The notes below the pieces were generated by a model, which saw nothing but the letters and a program-made list of their open reading frames with translations, did no database searches and had not been told where the DNA came from. This document shows, one piece after another, positions 29,670 through 38,926 of a stretch of DNA of 64,000 nt. Positions within the stretch are counted from its first letter, which is position 1. Every line of letters starts with the position of its first letter. The stretch is taken from assembly GCF_011290685.1 (NCBI RefSeq), contig NZ_JAANYN010000003.1, positions 479,341 through 543,340 of the forward strand. Reading direction: 5' to 3'. The DNA is from Cyclobacterium plantarum (GTDB lineage Bacteria; Bacteroidota; Bacteroidia; Cytophagales; Cyclobacteriaceae). The translations under genes were made by a program, and so were the position numbers.

Positions 29670-30954
29670 TCCCCGCCAGGTTTTCGAGTTGGGCCAGGCT
29701 ATTGTTTTTGTCCACAATCGCCATGATGCGCTTCAGCTGGTAGTCCAGCAACTGCTGTTGTACTTTCAGCAGGTCCTCAAAGGCTTTTCCATCACTGGCA
29801 TAGGCGGTCATGAGTAAATCCAGGGTCTGTTGCGCCAGTTTGGTTTGTTTCTGGTACAGATCTACCCTCCGATTGGCATCATCCCAATCCCTGAGTGCAT
29901 TGCGCCACTGGGTAGAAAGTTGATTGACTGTATTTTCCATTCGCTGTAAGCTGGCTTGCTGATTGAGTGCAGCTGCTTTTTCCATGGATTTGAATTTTTT
30001 CCTGTAAATGGGCAGGGTGATTTTAAACATGGGCATGACCATGTTGTTGCCGCCCATGTTCATGCCGTTTTCTGTTCTCGGACTAAAAGCCATATAGTTG
30101 ACCCCCGCTCCCATCATGGGTCTGCCTTCCAGCTCTGCCATCTTTTTCTGGGAGGCATAGGCTGCACCCTCAGCATCCAGCATTCTCAGACGAGGGTTGA
30201 ATGTTTTGATGCTGTCCAGCAATTCCAGTCGGTTCATGGGTAAGGGTTCATCAGGTAGCTTGTCGGGGATGGCCAGGGTCTCCTCAGGATTCCGGTTCAA
30301 AAGCGCATTAAATTCAGCAACCAAAGCTTCCTGCGTATCTTCTAAAAGGGAGATGGTATTTTCCAATTCATTCATTTCCATCCGGATCCGCAATACATCC
30401 TCCATTCCCTGATTGGACGAGGCGTTTGACCGATTCATCTCCCTGTTGCTGCTTTGGTACCTGACCAATGCCAATCTTTCGTATTTTTCCAGGATATTGA
30501 GGTGCGCCTTGCTGATTTTTATTTCTTCATTTAAGCGAGAGAGTTCGTACCAGGCCACTTTTACCTGGAATAGCAGCTCATTTTTTACCATTCTGAAAGC
30601 TTCATACCTGGCCCGGGCCATTTTACTGGCTTCATCTTTTCGGATGCCCAGGCTGCCAAACCAGGGAAACATTTGCATGAGTTGCAGATCGGCATGTTGG
30701 TTTCCCATAAAACGTTCCATTGGTCGTACAAAAAGACCCAGGCTCAATTCAGGATCAGGTAAAGTACCAGCTTGCGGAATCCGCTCCAGAGCCGCCAGGT
30801 AATCACTGAAATAGGCCTGAATTTCGGGATTGTTTTCAGTGGCAGTCAGAAGATGGTCATCCAGCGTCTGGGCCTGGATAATAGAGGTTGGAAATTGGAG
30901 GATAGAAAGCACAACCAATAACATCCAACTAAGCAAGTGGACCCGGGAAGCCAT
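29665..30954 (-). CDS. cusC: TolC-family outer-membrane efflux protein CusC-like
   Basis: Outer-membrane channel of the Cus-type pump. The 429-residue form from the ATG at 30952-30954 starts with a normal signal peptide (MASRVHLLSWMLLVVLSI, cut after IIQAQ). Two long coiled-coil-like helical segments and the motif LPDEPLPMNRLELLDS are typical of TolC/OEP proteins. A longer frame opens at 31065, but its extra 37 residues (GSWKLEV, RRAEGK) are the translation of a degenerate TTCCAACTTCC repeat and would precede the signal peptide, so that start is rejected. It lies between cusA and the four-helix-bundle gene. Confidence 0.88.
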   Translation of the reverse strand: MASRVHLLSWMLLVVLSILQFPTSIIQAQTLDDHLLTATENNPEIQAYFSDYLAALERIPQAGTLPDPELSLGLFVRPMERFMGNQHADLQLMQMFPWFGSLGIRKDEASKMARARYEAFRMVKNELLFQVKVAWYELSRLNEEIKISKAHLNILEKYERLALVRYQSSNREMNRSNASSNQGMEDVLRIRMEMNELENTISLLEDTQEALVAEFNALLNRNPEETLAIPDKLPDEPLPMNRLELLDSIKTFNPRLRMLDAEGAAYASQKKMAELEGRPMMGAGVNYMAFSPRTENGMNMGGNNMVMPMFKITLPIYRKKFKSMEKAAALNQQASLQRMENTVNQLSTQWRNALRDWDDANRRVDLYQKQTKLAQQTLDLLMTAYASDGKAFEDLLKVQQQLLDYQLKRIMAIVDKNNSLAQLENLAGI

Positions 30955-30960
30955 ACCCCT

Positions 30961-31045
30961 CCAATAGCTAACTTCCAACTTCCAACTTCCGACTTCCCGT
31001 ATCCAAATTTTGCCTTCCGCCCTACGACTTCCAGCTTCCGACTTT
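30961..31045. repeat. degenerate CTTCCAA/CTTCCGA repeat tract
   Basis: Repeats of the form AACTTCC, GACTTCC, CAGCTTCC between cusA and cusC, translating on the minus strand to GSWKLEV-like residues at the head of the longer cusC frame. Just inside cusC, GGTTGGAAATTGGAGG (about 30887-30902) resembles the reverse complement. Confidence 0.7.
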
Positions 31046-31096
31046 TCTAAATATTGCTTTTCCATTCTTTATGCAAGTTTGTGATCATCTTTCCAA

Positions 31097-34000
31097 TTAA
31101 GCATCCAGATATACCTCAGCATCACGTTTCACTTTACGCTCCGCCCACCAGCTATACATTACCGGTACCAGAAAAAGGGTGACCAGGGCGATGACCATTC
31201 CTCCAAAAGCCGGTATGGCCATGGGGATCATGATGTCGGAACCCCTTCCGGATGAAGTCAGTATGGGCAAGAGGGCTAAAATGGTGGTGGAAGTGGTCAT
31301 CAGGCAGGGTAGTATTCTTTTTTGCCCTGCTGCCAATACGGCATTTCTTACTTCTTTCCTGTTTTTAGGGCGGTTCTTTTCAAAACTCTGGCCCAGGTAG
31401 GTGGCCATCACCACCCCGTCATCCGTGGCAATACCAAACAAGGCAATAAAGCCCACCCAAACGGCCACGCTCAGGTTATAGGTTTTCATCTGGAATAAAT
31501 TCCGCATTTCGGTACCCATCACAGAGAAATCCATAAACCAGCTTTGACCATACAACCAGAGCATCAGAAAGCCCCCGGCAAAGGCCATGGCAATACCCAG
31601 GAAAACAAAAAGAGTAGTCGAGGCCGATCGGAACTGGAAGTACAGGATGAGAAATATGACAATCAGGGAGAGAGGTACCACTACGGCCAGCCTTTTTTCT
31701 GCCCTTACCTGATTTTCATAATTCCCTGAAAATTCGTAGCGTATACCGGAAGGAACGGTCAGCTCTCCGGATTCGATTTTTTCTTTCAGGTAGCGTTGGG
31801 CATCTTCTACCACGGTTACTTCGGCAAAGCCCGGCATTTTATCCAGGAGTACATAGCCTACCAGAAAGCTGTCTTCAGACTTGATCATGTCCGGGCCGGG
31901 CCGGTAGGTAATGGCTGCCAATTGGCCCAGGGGAATAAACTCTCCACCCGGCATTGGGACCAACATGTTTTCTATACTGGCAGGGTCATCCCGGTATTCC
32001 CTGGCATAGCGCACGCGGATGGGAAAGCGTTCCCTTCCTTCCACCGTGGTACTGACGGACATGCCTCCGATAGCTGTTTCCACAAAATCCTGCACATCCC
32101 GGATGTTCAAACCATAGCGGCTTATTTTATCCCTGTCGATGTCTATTTCCAAATAGGGCTTGCCTACGATGCGGTCCGCAAATACCGCCTGCTCCTTGAC
32201 GGAGGGGACCTCTTTCAGGTATTTTTCCAATTCAAAGCCAAAGGCTTCAATGGATTTCAGGTCCGGACCAAACACCTTGATGCCCATGGGCGCCCGCATA
32301 CCGGTTTGCAACATGACCAAACGGGTTTCTATGGGTTGTAACTTTGGCGAGGAGGTCACTCCCGGCAGGTTGACCAGTCCGATGATTTCATTCCAGATGT
32401 CATCCGGACTTTTGATATGCTCCCGCCACTGCCGGAAATAATTCCCTCCGGGATCCGGGACCAATTGTTCCCTGCTGATTTTCTCAGGCTCATTGGATGC
32501 CGGATCATAGCTTTCTCCGTTTGCCAGCAGGAAATGCCCATCCTCATTGACTTTAAACCTGAGCTTGTTCCCATCCATATCCGATGCATATTCACTTTTG
32601 TAATGAATGGTGTTTTCAAACATGGACATGGGTGCAGGGTCAATGGCCGTTTCAGCCCTTCCTGCTTTGCCCACCACCAGGTCTACCTCCGGGATGGCAT
32701 ACACCAGCATGTCCAGTTTTTGCAGGATTTCCCTGTTGGCTTCCACTCCCGAATGAGGCATGGAGGTAGGCATCAAAAGAAAGGAACCTTCGTCCAGAGA
32801 GGGCATGAACTCCTCACCCAAGCCAGGAAAGGTTTGGGAGAGGGCAGTCCAGGCGCCATTGTTTTTTAAATCCCATCCCACTTTTTCGGTAGCCTGGGGA
32901 ACAAAGGAAAAAACCCGCGCGAAGCCTAACCAAATGTTAAGTCCGAGGAGGATGATCACAGCCGGAATTATTAAAAACACCCCTTTGTGATCAAGGGTCC
33001 AAAGCAACATTTTGGAATAATTCCTGTAGAAAGCAATAAAAATCCCCAGGACCATGCCTATGATCACCACAATGAAAAGAAAATTGACCAGCAGGCTGTT
33101 GGCAACACCCAAAGGCACCCATTCCATGGCCAGCAACCAGGCCACAGCTACAACCGTAAAGCCTACTTTCATGCGGTTGCGGTTTGGTTCCATCCTTTCG
33201 GGAAAATATTGCAGGGAGAGGTTGATCAGGCCAAAACCTATGAGTATAATGCCGGCCCAGGTCCAGACAGTTAGGGAAATGATTATTCCTGATACCAACA
33301 GGATGTAATTCCAGATCAAGCCTGTTCGCTTAGTACTTTTCCTGATGGAAAATATCCAATGGGAAAAGGTAGGCATGATGATCAGGGTAAATATGACCGC
33401 TGCTATCAGGGCAAAGGTTTTGGTATAAGCCAGTGGGCCAAAGAGTTTGCCCTCGGCAGCCTGAAGGGTGAATACAGGCAGAAAGCTGATAATGGTGGTG
33501 CTGACAGCTGTCAAAATAGCAGAAGCTACTTCCGTAGTGGCTTCAAAGATGATTTTGATCCTGGGTTTGTCGGCTGGCGCCTCTTCCAGATGGCGGAGGA
33601 TATTTTCATTCAGGATAATCCCCAAATCCACCATGGTGCCAATGGCAATGGCAATGCCCGAAAGGGCCACGATATTGGCATCTACCCCAAAGTACTTCAT
33701 AAAAATAAAGCACATCAGTACTGCCAGCGGCAAAAGGGAGGAAATCAATAATGAAGCACGTAAATTAAACACCATTACCATGATCACGATGATGGTGATC
33801 AATACCTGAAGGCTGATGGCCTGGTAGAGGGTGCCCAGGGTTTCATAGATTAGGCCTGTTCTATCATAGAAGGGAACAATACTCACTTTGGAGACCCTGC
33901 CGTCTTCCAGGGTTTTGCTGGGTAAGCCTCCTGATAGTTGTTCAATTTCTTCCTTTACGGCATCAATGACGGCCAGTGGATTTTCTCCATAGCGGGCAAT

Positions 34001-34921
34001 GACCACTCCGCCAACGGCTTCAGCACCTGCCTTGTCCAGGATGCCTCCCATATTCCTGGGTTGTGGACCTATATTTACCCTGGCTACATCTTTGACCAAA
34101 AGGGGTACATTGTCGGTTACCTTTACTACGGCACGGTCCAGGTCATTGAGTTCTTCCACATAACCAAGTCCCCTGACAAAGTAATCTACCTTGTTGATCT
34201 CAATGGTATTGGCCCCCACATCTATATTGCTGTTTCTGATGGCTTCCACCACATTCATCAGGCTGACCCCGTGGGCTTTTAAGGCAACAGGATCCACGTC
34301 GATTTGGTATTCCTGGATATATCCACCTACAGAAGCCACTTCTGCAACGCCAGGTACACTGCTTAAGGCATAGCGTACATAATAATCCTGGATGGAGCGC
34401 AATTCATGCAGGTCCCATCCTCCGGCAGGCTCACCATCCTGGTCCCTTCCCTCCAGCGTGTACCAAAATACCTGTCCCAAAGCAGTGGCATCCGGCCCAA
34501 GCCTTGGCTGAACATCATCAGGAAGCAATCCTGCGGGTAGGGAGCTGAGTTTTTCCAAAACCCTGGATCGGCTCCAGTAAAATTCCACGTCCTCATCAAA
34601 AATGATGTAGATGCTGGAAAAACCAAAAGCCGAGCTACTTCGGACACTGTTTACACCCGGCAGCCCCAAAAGAGCAGAAGTGAGGGGATAGGTAATCTGG
34701 TCTTCCACATCCTGTGGTGACCTTCCCATCCATTCGGTAAAAACAATTTGCTGGTTTTCACCAATATCGGGTATAGCATCCACCGGTACCGGATCCCGGG
34801 GGATAAAATCCAGTTCCCAATTAAATGGGGCAGTAGCGATACCCCAGGTGACAATGAGCAACAATAGCAGTACAGTGACCAGCTTGTTCTCTAAAAAGAA
34901 TTTGATGATTCGATTGAGCAT
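31097..34921 (-). CDS. cusA: CusA/CzcA-family heavy-metal RND efflux pump
   Basis: 1274-residue inner-membrane proton antiporter, the engine of the CusCBA-type pump. It has the HME-RND signature regions: SRSRVLEKLSSLPAGL, GTMVDLGIILNENI in the fourth helix, and GIATDDGVVMATYL in the tenth, where the Asp pair carries protons. It is about 200 residues longer than E. coli CusA; extra membrane segments lie in the middle (about 525-650), a feature of many Bacteroidota homologues. A Met-rich stretch DPAPMSMFENTI may bind Cu(I). Copper/silver is favoured over cobalt/zinc by the CopB and metal-binding CusB neighbours. The HYC_CC_PP gene lies 124 bp upstream. Confidence 0.94.
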   Translation of the reverse strand: MLNRIIKFFLENKLVTVLLLLLIVTWGIATAPFNWELDFIPRDPVPVDAIPDIGENQQIVFTEWMGRSPQDVEDQITYPLTSALLGLPGVNSVRSSSAFGFSSIYIIFDEDVEFYWSRSRVLEKLSSLPAGLLPDDVQPRLGPDATALGQVFWYTLEGRDQDGEPAGGWDLHELRSIQDYYVRYALSSVPGVAEVASVGGYIQEYQIDVDPVALKAHGVSLMNVVEAIRNSNIDVGANTIEINKVDYFVRGLGYVEELNDLDRAVVKVTDNVPLLVKDVARVNIGPQPRNMGGILDKAGAEAVGGVVIARYGENPLAVIDAVKEEIEQLSGGLPSKTLEDGRVSKVSIVPFYDRTGLIYETLGTLYQAISLQVLITIIVIMVMVFNLRASLLISSLLPLAVLMCFIFMKYFGVDANIVALSGIAIAIGTMVDLGIILNENILRHLEEAPADKPRIKIIFEATTEVASAILTAVSTTIISFLPVFTLQAAEGKLFGPLAYTKTFALIAAVIFTLIIMPTFSHWIFSIRKSTKRTGLIWNYILLVSGIIISLTVWTWAGIILIGFGLINLSLQYFPERMEPNRNRMKVGFTVVAVAWLLAMEWVPLGVANSLLVNFLFIVVIIGMVLGIFIAFYRNYSKMLLWTLDHKGVFLIIPAVIILLGLNIWLGFARVFSFVPQATEKVGWDLKNNGAWTALSQTFPGLGEEFMPSLDEGSFLLMPTSMPHSGVEANREILQKLDMLVYAIPEVDLVVGKAGRAETAIDPAPMSMFENTIHYKSEYASDMDGNKLRFKVNEDGHFLLANGESYDPASNEPEKISREQLVPDPGGNYFRQWREHIKSPDDIWNEIIGLVNLPGVTSSPKLQPIETRLVMLQTGMRAPMGIKVFGPDLKSIEAFGFELEKYLKEVPSVKEQAVFADRIVGKPYLEIDIDRDKISRYGLNIRDVQDFVETAIGGMSVSTTVEGRERFPIRVRYAREYRDDPASIENMLVPMPGGEFIPLGQLAAITYRPGPDMIKSEDSFLVGYVLLDKMPGFAEVTVVEDAQRYLKEKIESGELTVPSGIRYEFSGNYENQVRAEKRLAVVVPLSLIVIFLILYFQFRSASTTLFVFLGIAMAFAGGFLMLWLYGQSWFMDFSVMGTEMRNLFQMKTYNLSVAVWVGFIALFGIATDDGVVMATYLGQSFEKNRPKNRKEVRNAVLAAGQKRILPCLMTTSTTILALLPILTSSGRGSDIMIPMAIPAFGGMVIALVTLFLVPVMYSWWAERKVKRDAEVYLDA

Positions 34922-34926
34922 TTTTC

Positions 34927-35047
34927 AATAATTTGATGATGGAAAGCAAATACCGGGGCAAGCCCTGTGTGGATAGGGCATAGGCATTGACCTGCAGACA
35001 GCTTAGCATGGATCTACCATGGTGTCTACCGAAAGCATCAAATTATT
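34927..35047. repeat. 121-bp element bounded by 12-bp perfect inverted repeats
   Basis: AATAATTTGATG (34927-34938) and CATCAAATTATT (35036-35047) are perfect inverted repeats enclosing 97 bp that has further inner symmetry (GGGGCAAGCCC, CATGGATCTACCATG). The right arm covers the last bases of the HYC_CC_PP stop. It looks like a miniature inverted-repeat element or a large stem-loop between two operon genes. Confidence 0.55.
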
Positions 35048-35456
35048 ATATCAAAAAGGATTGAATGAGCACAGGTATATCCTGTCGGATCAGGGGAGGC
35101 GCATAGTGTTGATGGGGTACTACATCCGGCTGAAAAGTATTGACAGTGAAATAGGCTACAAGCAGGTAAAGCACTGCAGACATCTCCGGCTGGGGCTGCT
35201 TAAAAATGGATGCTTTGGTCAGCTCATCCTGACCCTGAACGACAAGTTGTTCATTTTCACAGCAATCTTCCTTGCTGCTTTCATTTGTATCATCATGGCA
35301 GGATTTGGCGTGCATCTTGCAGGCTTCCACTTCCTTGAATAGGGACACTTTCTCAATTTCACCCATGCACAAGTGCCTGTTCAAGGTAAAGCTCATCGAG
35401 CTGAGCAGTACGATCAGGGAAAGAAAAAGCGTCGCTATTTTTTTAAAGGCCTTCAT
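35046..35456 (-). CDS. HYC_CC_PP family exported protein
   Basis: 136-residue secreted or membrane-attached protein of a Bacteroidota family named for its HYC, CC and PP motifs. Seen: signal segment (KIATLFLSLIVLLSSMSF), His-Leu-Cys at 28-30 (a variant of HYC), DCCENE near 69, and YAPPL near 118. Scattered Cys and His suggest metal handling. As first gene of the Cus block it probably belongs to the copper-efflux operon; function is inferred from this context only. Confidence 0.8.
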   Translation of the reverse strand: MKAFKKIATLFLSLIVLLSSMSFTLNRHLCMGEIEKVSLFKEVEACKMHAKSCHDDTNESSKEDCCENEQLVVQGQDELTKASIFKQPQPEMSAVLYLLVAYFTVNTFQPDVVPHQHYAPPLIRQDIPVLIQSFLI

Positions 35457-35717
35457 GCTGTAATTAAACGCATTACAAAGTTACAATATTTTTCTGATTA
35501 TTGACCAAAAGCAGGTTTTATGGTGGAAAGCCCTTTAAGGCTGCGTGTACAAAAGTAAATAATTCACTTTCAAAGGTTTTATATAATTTTTATCAATATT
35601 TATAACTTGAGATGGTTTGCGCTAGCAGGGGTTTACTCGTTTACTTCATAACAGACTTTTTTGACTCGTATCAGGTGAGTTTGAAAAACACAAATTATCT
35701 ATTTGTTTAAGAAACCA
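35457..35717. other. intergenic stretch, upstream region of the Cus block
   Basis: AT-rich sequence upstream of the HYC_CC_PP gene, without a recognised gene or clear promoter. It leads into the palindrome cluster at 35718. Confidence 0.4.
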
Positions 35718-35974
35718 GGATTGCAAATCCTTTTCATCGGGAGTTCGACATTGCAAATGTCGAACAGCCATGCTCCTCGGAATTTGTAATTCCGTGGTTC
35801 AGATAAGGGGGATTTGTAATCCCTAAAACTGTCCGACACCCTCTCTGGGTTTGCAACTACATCCCTTTTATCCGATGAGTAACGTAGACGAGGCATTTGT
35901 AATGCCGGAAACCAAAGACCAACCATAAAGAAAATCGATCTTTCAAACGCTCCCGTTATGCCATTACAAATGGC
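35718..35974. repeat. cluster of six covarying palindromes (REP-like)
   Basis: Six hairpins share the centre ATT-NNN-AAT but have different, self-complementary arms: GGATT-GCA-AATCC (35718-35730), TTCGACATT-GCA-AATGTCGAA (35744-35764), CGGAATT-TGT-AATTCCG (35778-35794), GGGATT-TGT-AATCCC (35809-35823), GGCATT-TGT-AATGCC (35892-35906), and GCCATT-ACA-AATGGC (35960-35974, inverse orientation). A degenerate seventh (GTT-TGC-AAC) is at 35849-35857. The pattern resembles REP palindromes mobilised by RAYT transposases, but no transposase gene is present. Confidence 0.75.
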
Positions 35975-36206
35975 TTTTTGGCGGATCTTACTTGTTTATG
36001 ATTCCGAAAATAACGAGGTGAAATGGCATACTTCACCCAGCACTGATCTTTTTATGGCAAAAAAAACTATTTTTAAAGGGGGATTTTGTATTTCTGAGGT
36101 TGACAGGAGCGTTTCTGGTTTGTATTTTCCTATGGGCAGGTTGTTTTAAAAGGTTAACACAAATCCTCAGTACCATTGATTTTTCAGGGAGAGGAAGTAT
36201 TCCATT

Positions 36207-36974
36207 TTATAAGTCCTTGTCTCGAAACATCCGAAAGGAAAAAGCTACCGGAATGAAAGCCCAGGCCAGCATGATGAGCAGGCTAGCGATAAGTCCCCAC
36301 CATTCGCTGAAAAACTGCTGGAATATTGCCCCACTGTAACCCATCAGTGCAGCGGCTTCGGTCTGCATGAGCACCATGATTCTGCCCAGGTCCACAGGAT
36401 TGAGAAAAGTAATGTAAAGCACCACTTTTTCAATGGGGTAATCACTAAAATTGTACATCATCAAAAGTACCAAGCCATCGAAAATCAGTACAAAATAGAC
36501 CCAAAGGAACAAGGCAAAACCCATTCCTCTGGCCTTGTCCCTCACCCATACGGCTACAAGAAGGGCAAGGCCAATGAAAATTCCGCTCAGCAACAGGGCA
36601 ACGCCCGATAGTACCAGGGATACCCAGTGAGGATGCATCAGCCATAAAGGCAATCCCAAACCTGCCACTATGGCCAGGCCGAGGGAAACCAACAGGCCCA
36701 AATAAAAGCTTCCTATGATACTGCCTCGCTTTAGCGGTTGTGCCATCAGAAGGACCATGAATTCATACATATTGTAATAATAAATGGTAGAAAAAATCAC
36801 CGTGATCATGGGCACCAGCATCAGTGTAAGGTTTAATACGCCCAGAATGGCTTTATCTCCCTGTCCCTGCAGTAAAAAAAAGCCAATGGTGGCCAGTAGC
36901 AGAAAAAACGCATAAAGCAAAATGATCCAGTTTTTGATCAGGTCTGAAATAATAAATTTCGCAATTTTAAACAT
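36207..36974 (-). CDS. nosY: NosY-like ABC transporter permease (N2O reductase maturation)
   Basis: 255-residue membrane protein with about six hydrophobic segments, homologous in position and pattern to NosY, the permease of the NosDFY complex that supports copper-sulfur centre assembly in N2O reductase. It overlaps the nosF stop by 8 bp. Last gene of the nos operon. Identity rests on context plus ABC-2-type membrane topology, as the sequence itself diverges strongly in this family. Confidence 0.85.
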   Translation of the reverse strand: MFKIAKFIISDLIKNWIILLYAFFLLLATIGFFLLQGQGDKAILGVLNLTLMLVPMITVIFSTIYYYNMYEFMVLLMAQPLKRGSIIGSFYLGLLVSLGLAIVAGLGLPLWLMHPHWVSLVLSGVALLLSGIFIGLALLVAVWVRDKARGMGFALFLWVYFVLIFDGLVLLMMYNFSDYPIEKVVLYITFLNPVDLGRIMVLMQTEAAALMGYSGAIFQQFFSEWWGLIASLLIMLAWAFIPVAFSFRMFRDKDL

Positions 36975-37683
36975 GGTTTTTTTCCTGTTTTAATACCTGG
37001 GCAATGATCCGGTTCAACCGGTTTTCTGCCGTCTCGGCCCTGAGTTGTTCCAAAGGCTTAAAGAATTTTACTTCTCCTTCCATCAGATAGCAGACATGGG
37101 TAATGATGTCGTCCAGGTCATTCAAAATATGTGAACTGATCAATATCAGGCGGTCGTTTCCCAGGGATTTCTGTAGCTTCTCTTTAAGGATTTCATTGGC
37201 AATGGGGTCCAGGCCCGCCGTGGGCTCATCCAATACCAATACCTTAGGGTCAAAAAGGAAAGCCAGGGCGGCACTCACTTTTTGTTTCATGCCCCCGGAC
37301 AGAATTTCCAATCGTTTGGATCCCATTTGTTCTATTTCGAAAGCATGATAAAGGTCCAGGTCTCTCTGCTTTTCATCCTTCCGCAACTTCTTCATCATGT
37401 GGAAGAGCTGGCTGACGGTCATGTTGGCAGGAAAACGGCTCATTTGTGGCATGTATCCTATATGCCGCCGGTATTGGCTTTGACCGGTTATTGGCTTGCC
37501 ATCAAAGGTGACTTCTCCCTTTTGAGGTAAAACCATTCCCAGGATGATCTTGATCAGGGTGGATTTACCAGAGCCGTTTGGGCCGATTAAGCCAATGGCC
37601 TGGTTTTGTCCATAGTCCAGGAAAATGTCTTTCAGGACTGGGATCCTGCCAAAGGATTTGTAAATATGGTCTAGTTTAATCAT
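36967..37683 (-). CDS. nosF: NosF-like ABC transporter ATP-binding protein
   Basis: 238-residue ATPase subunit. Walker A is GPNGSGKST (34-42), the ABC signature is LSGGMKQKV, and Walker B is VLVLDEPTAGLDP; the switch His lies in ISSHILND. It pairs with NosY, which it overlaps by 8 bp, and with the periplasmic NosD upstream, which it also overlaps by 8 bp. Expected role: powering sulfur-species delivery or assembly for the CuZ site of NosZ. Confidence 0.93.
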   Translation of the reverse strand: MIKLDHIYKSFGRIPVLKDIFLDYGQNQAIGLIGPNGSGKSTLIKIILGMVLPQKGEVTFDGKPITGQSQYRRHIGYMPQMSRFPANMTVSQLFHMMKKLRKDEKQRDLDLYHAFEIEQMGSKRLEILSGGMKQKVSAALAFLFDPKVLVLDEPTAGLDPIANEILKEKLQKSLGNDRLILISSHILNDLDDIITHVCYLMEGEVKFFKPLEQLRAETAENRLNRIIAQVLKQEKNHV

Positions 37684-38926
37684 AGGTATATGGCTTTATT
37701 CGGGGACGCTCATCAGACAGGTGCTCGGGAATGATTTCAGGAAACATCCGTTCGGCCATGTCCAATGCATCGACCAGAAAACTGTGCAGGAGCATGTTGG
37801 CAGCCGGGATTTTGTCCGTGATCAGGGCAAAGAGGTTGACCGGTCGATGGGGAAAATCACCTATTCCGTCCTTATTCAAGTCATAACCCTTGTATTGTGC
37901 CCAGTAGTTTCCTTCAAAATGATTCAAGTTGGATCGTGAATTGGTCAGCACCTCAAAAGTGTTTCCGATGAAATTATTGGACAGGATTTCATTGTCAATA
38001 CAGTTTCCCTTGATGTCCATGGCTTTCCCATTATTGATGAAATCATTTTTTTCAATTTTTATCCTATTGGCTCCTTCGGCGTATACGCCTATTGTATTGC
38101 GAATAAAGGTGTTTTGGACCATGAGGCCATCGCTGATTTCCTTAAGCAAAATGCCATAGGAAGAACCACCCCAATTCTCTTCAAAGGTGTTTTTTATCAT
38201 TCTGATCTGCTTGCTGAACATCACAGCCACGCCTGCTCCATTTCTCCGGAAGATGTTTTTTTCATAAGTATCGTAATTGGAGAACATAAAATGCAGACCA
38301 TAGCGCATATTGTCCTGGCTGGTGTTGCCCCGGATCAGGCTTTGATCGACAAACTCAAAATAAATCCCGTCCCGGTGTTGGCTCAGGTGATTGTTGATTA
38401 CTTCCATTTGGCTACCTTTCCAGATATGGATGGCATTGCCTGCATTCATTTCATCATAGGCTTCTCCCCGAATGGTATTATTCAGTACCCTGCAGCGGGA
38501 GGCATTTTGCAGGTAAATTCCAAAAAAGGTGTTGAGTAGCAAATTGTTGTCGATGATGACATTCCTTGCTTCAACCACCCTTATGGCTGCCCTGTCCTTC
38601 AAATGGCTTACACCTATGTTCTGAAGGGTCAATCCCTGAATCAGAACCTGATCCGCCTTTACAATGAAGATTTCATCGCCCCCCTGGCTATCGATCACCG
38701 GCTTATTTACCCCTATGATTGCCATGGGTTTGTTGATTTCCATTTGGTTTTCCAGGTAAGTGCCTTCGTGTACGAAAATGGTGTCCCCTTTACCTGCCAG
38801 GGCAATGGCCTCCTTAATGGTATCCAACTGCGTTCCTTTTCTTACATGCAAGGAACCTGCTTCAAGGCCGAAGTGAAGCACTGAAACCAATGGTACCAGA
38901 AAAAGGAAGTATAAGCGTATTCTCAT
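37676..38926 (-). CDS. nosD: NosD-like periplasmic maturation protein
   Basis: 416-residue exported protein with a signal peptide (RIRLYFLFLVPLVSVLHFG) and a right-handed parallel beta-helix of repeats such as VIDNNLLLNTFFGIYLQNAS and RYGLHFMFSNYDTYEKN. The NosD signature region NNFIGNTFEV followed by FEGNYWAQYKGYDLNKDG is present. NosD works with NosF and NosY in maturing the CuZ centre of N2O reductase. It overlaps nosL (4 bp) and nosF (8 bp), so the genes are translationally coupled. Confidence 0.95.
   Translation of the reverse strand: MRIRLYFLFLVPLVSVLHFGLEAGSLHVRKGTQLDTIKEAIALAGKGDTIFVHEGTYLENQMEINKPMAIIGVNKPVIDSQGGDEIFIVKADQVLIQGLTLQNIGVSHLKDRAAIRVVEARNVIIDNNLLLNTFFGIYLQNASRCRVLNNTIRGEAYDEMNAGNAIHIWKGSQMEVINNHLSQHRDGIYFEFVDQSLIRGNTSQDNMRYGLHFMFSNYDTYEKNIFRRNGAGVAVMFSKQIRMIKNTFEENWGGSSYGILLKEISDGLMVQNTFIRNTIGVYAEGANRIKIEKNDFINNGKAMDIKGNCIDNEILSNNFIGNTFEVLTNSRSNLNHFEGNYWAQYKGYDLNKDGIGDFPHRPVNLFALITDKIPAANMLLHSFLVDALDMAERMFPEIIPEHLSDERPRIKPYTYD

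Noticed and set aside
35699-35926. 75-codon minus-strand ORF with an intact reading frame
   Set aside because: It is the translation of the palindrome cluster (its residues repeat from hairpin to hairpin); no signal of a real protein family or start context.
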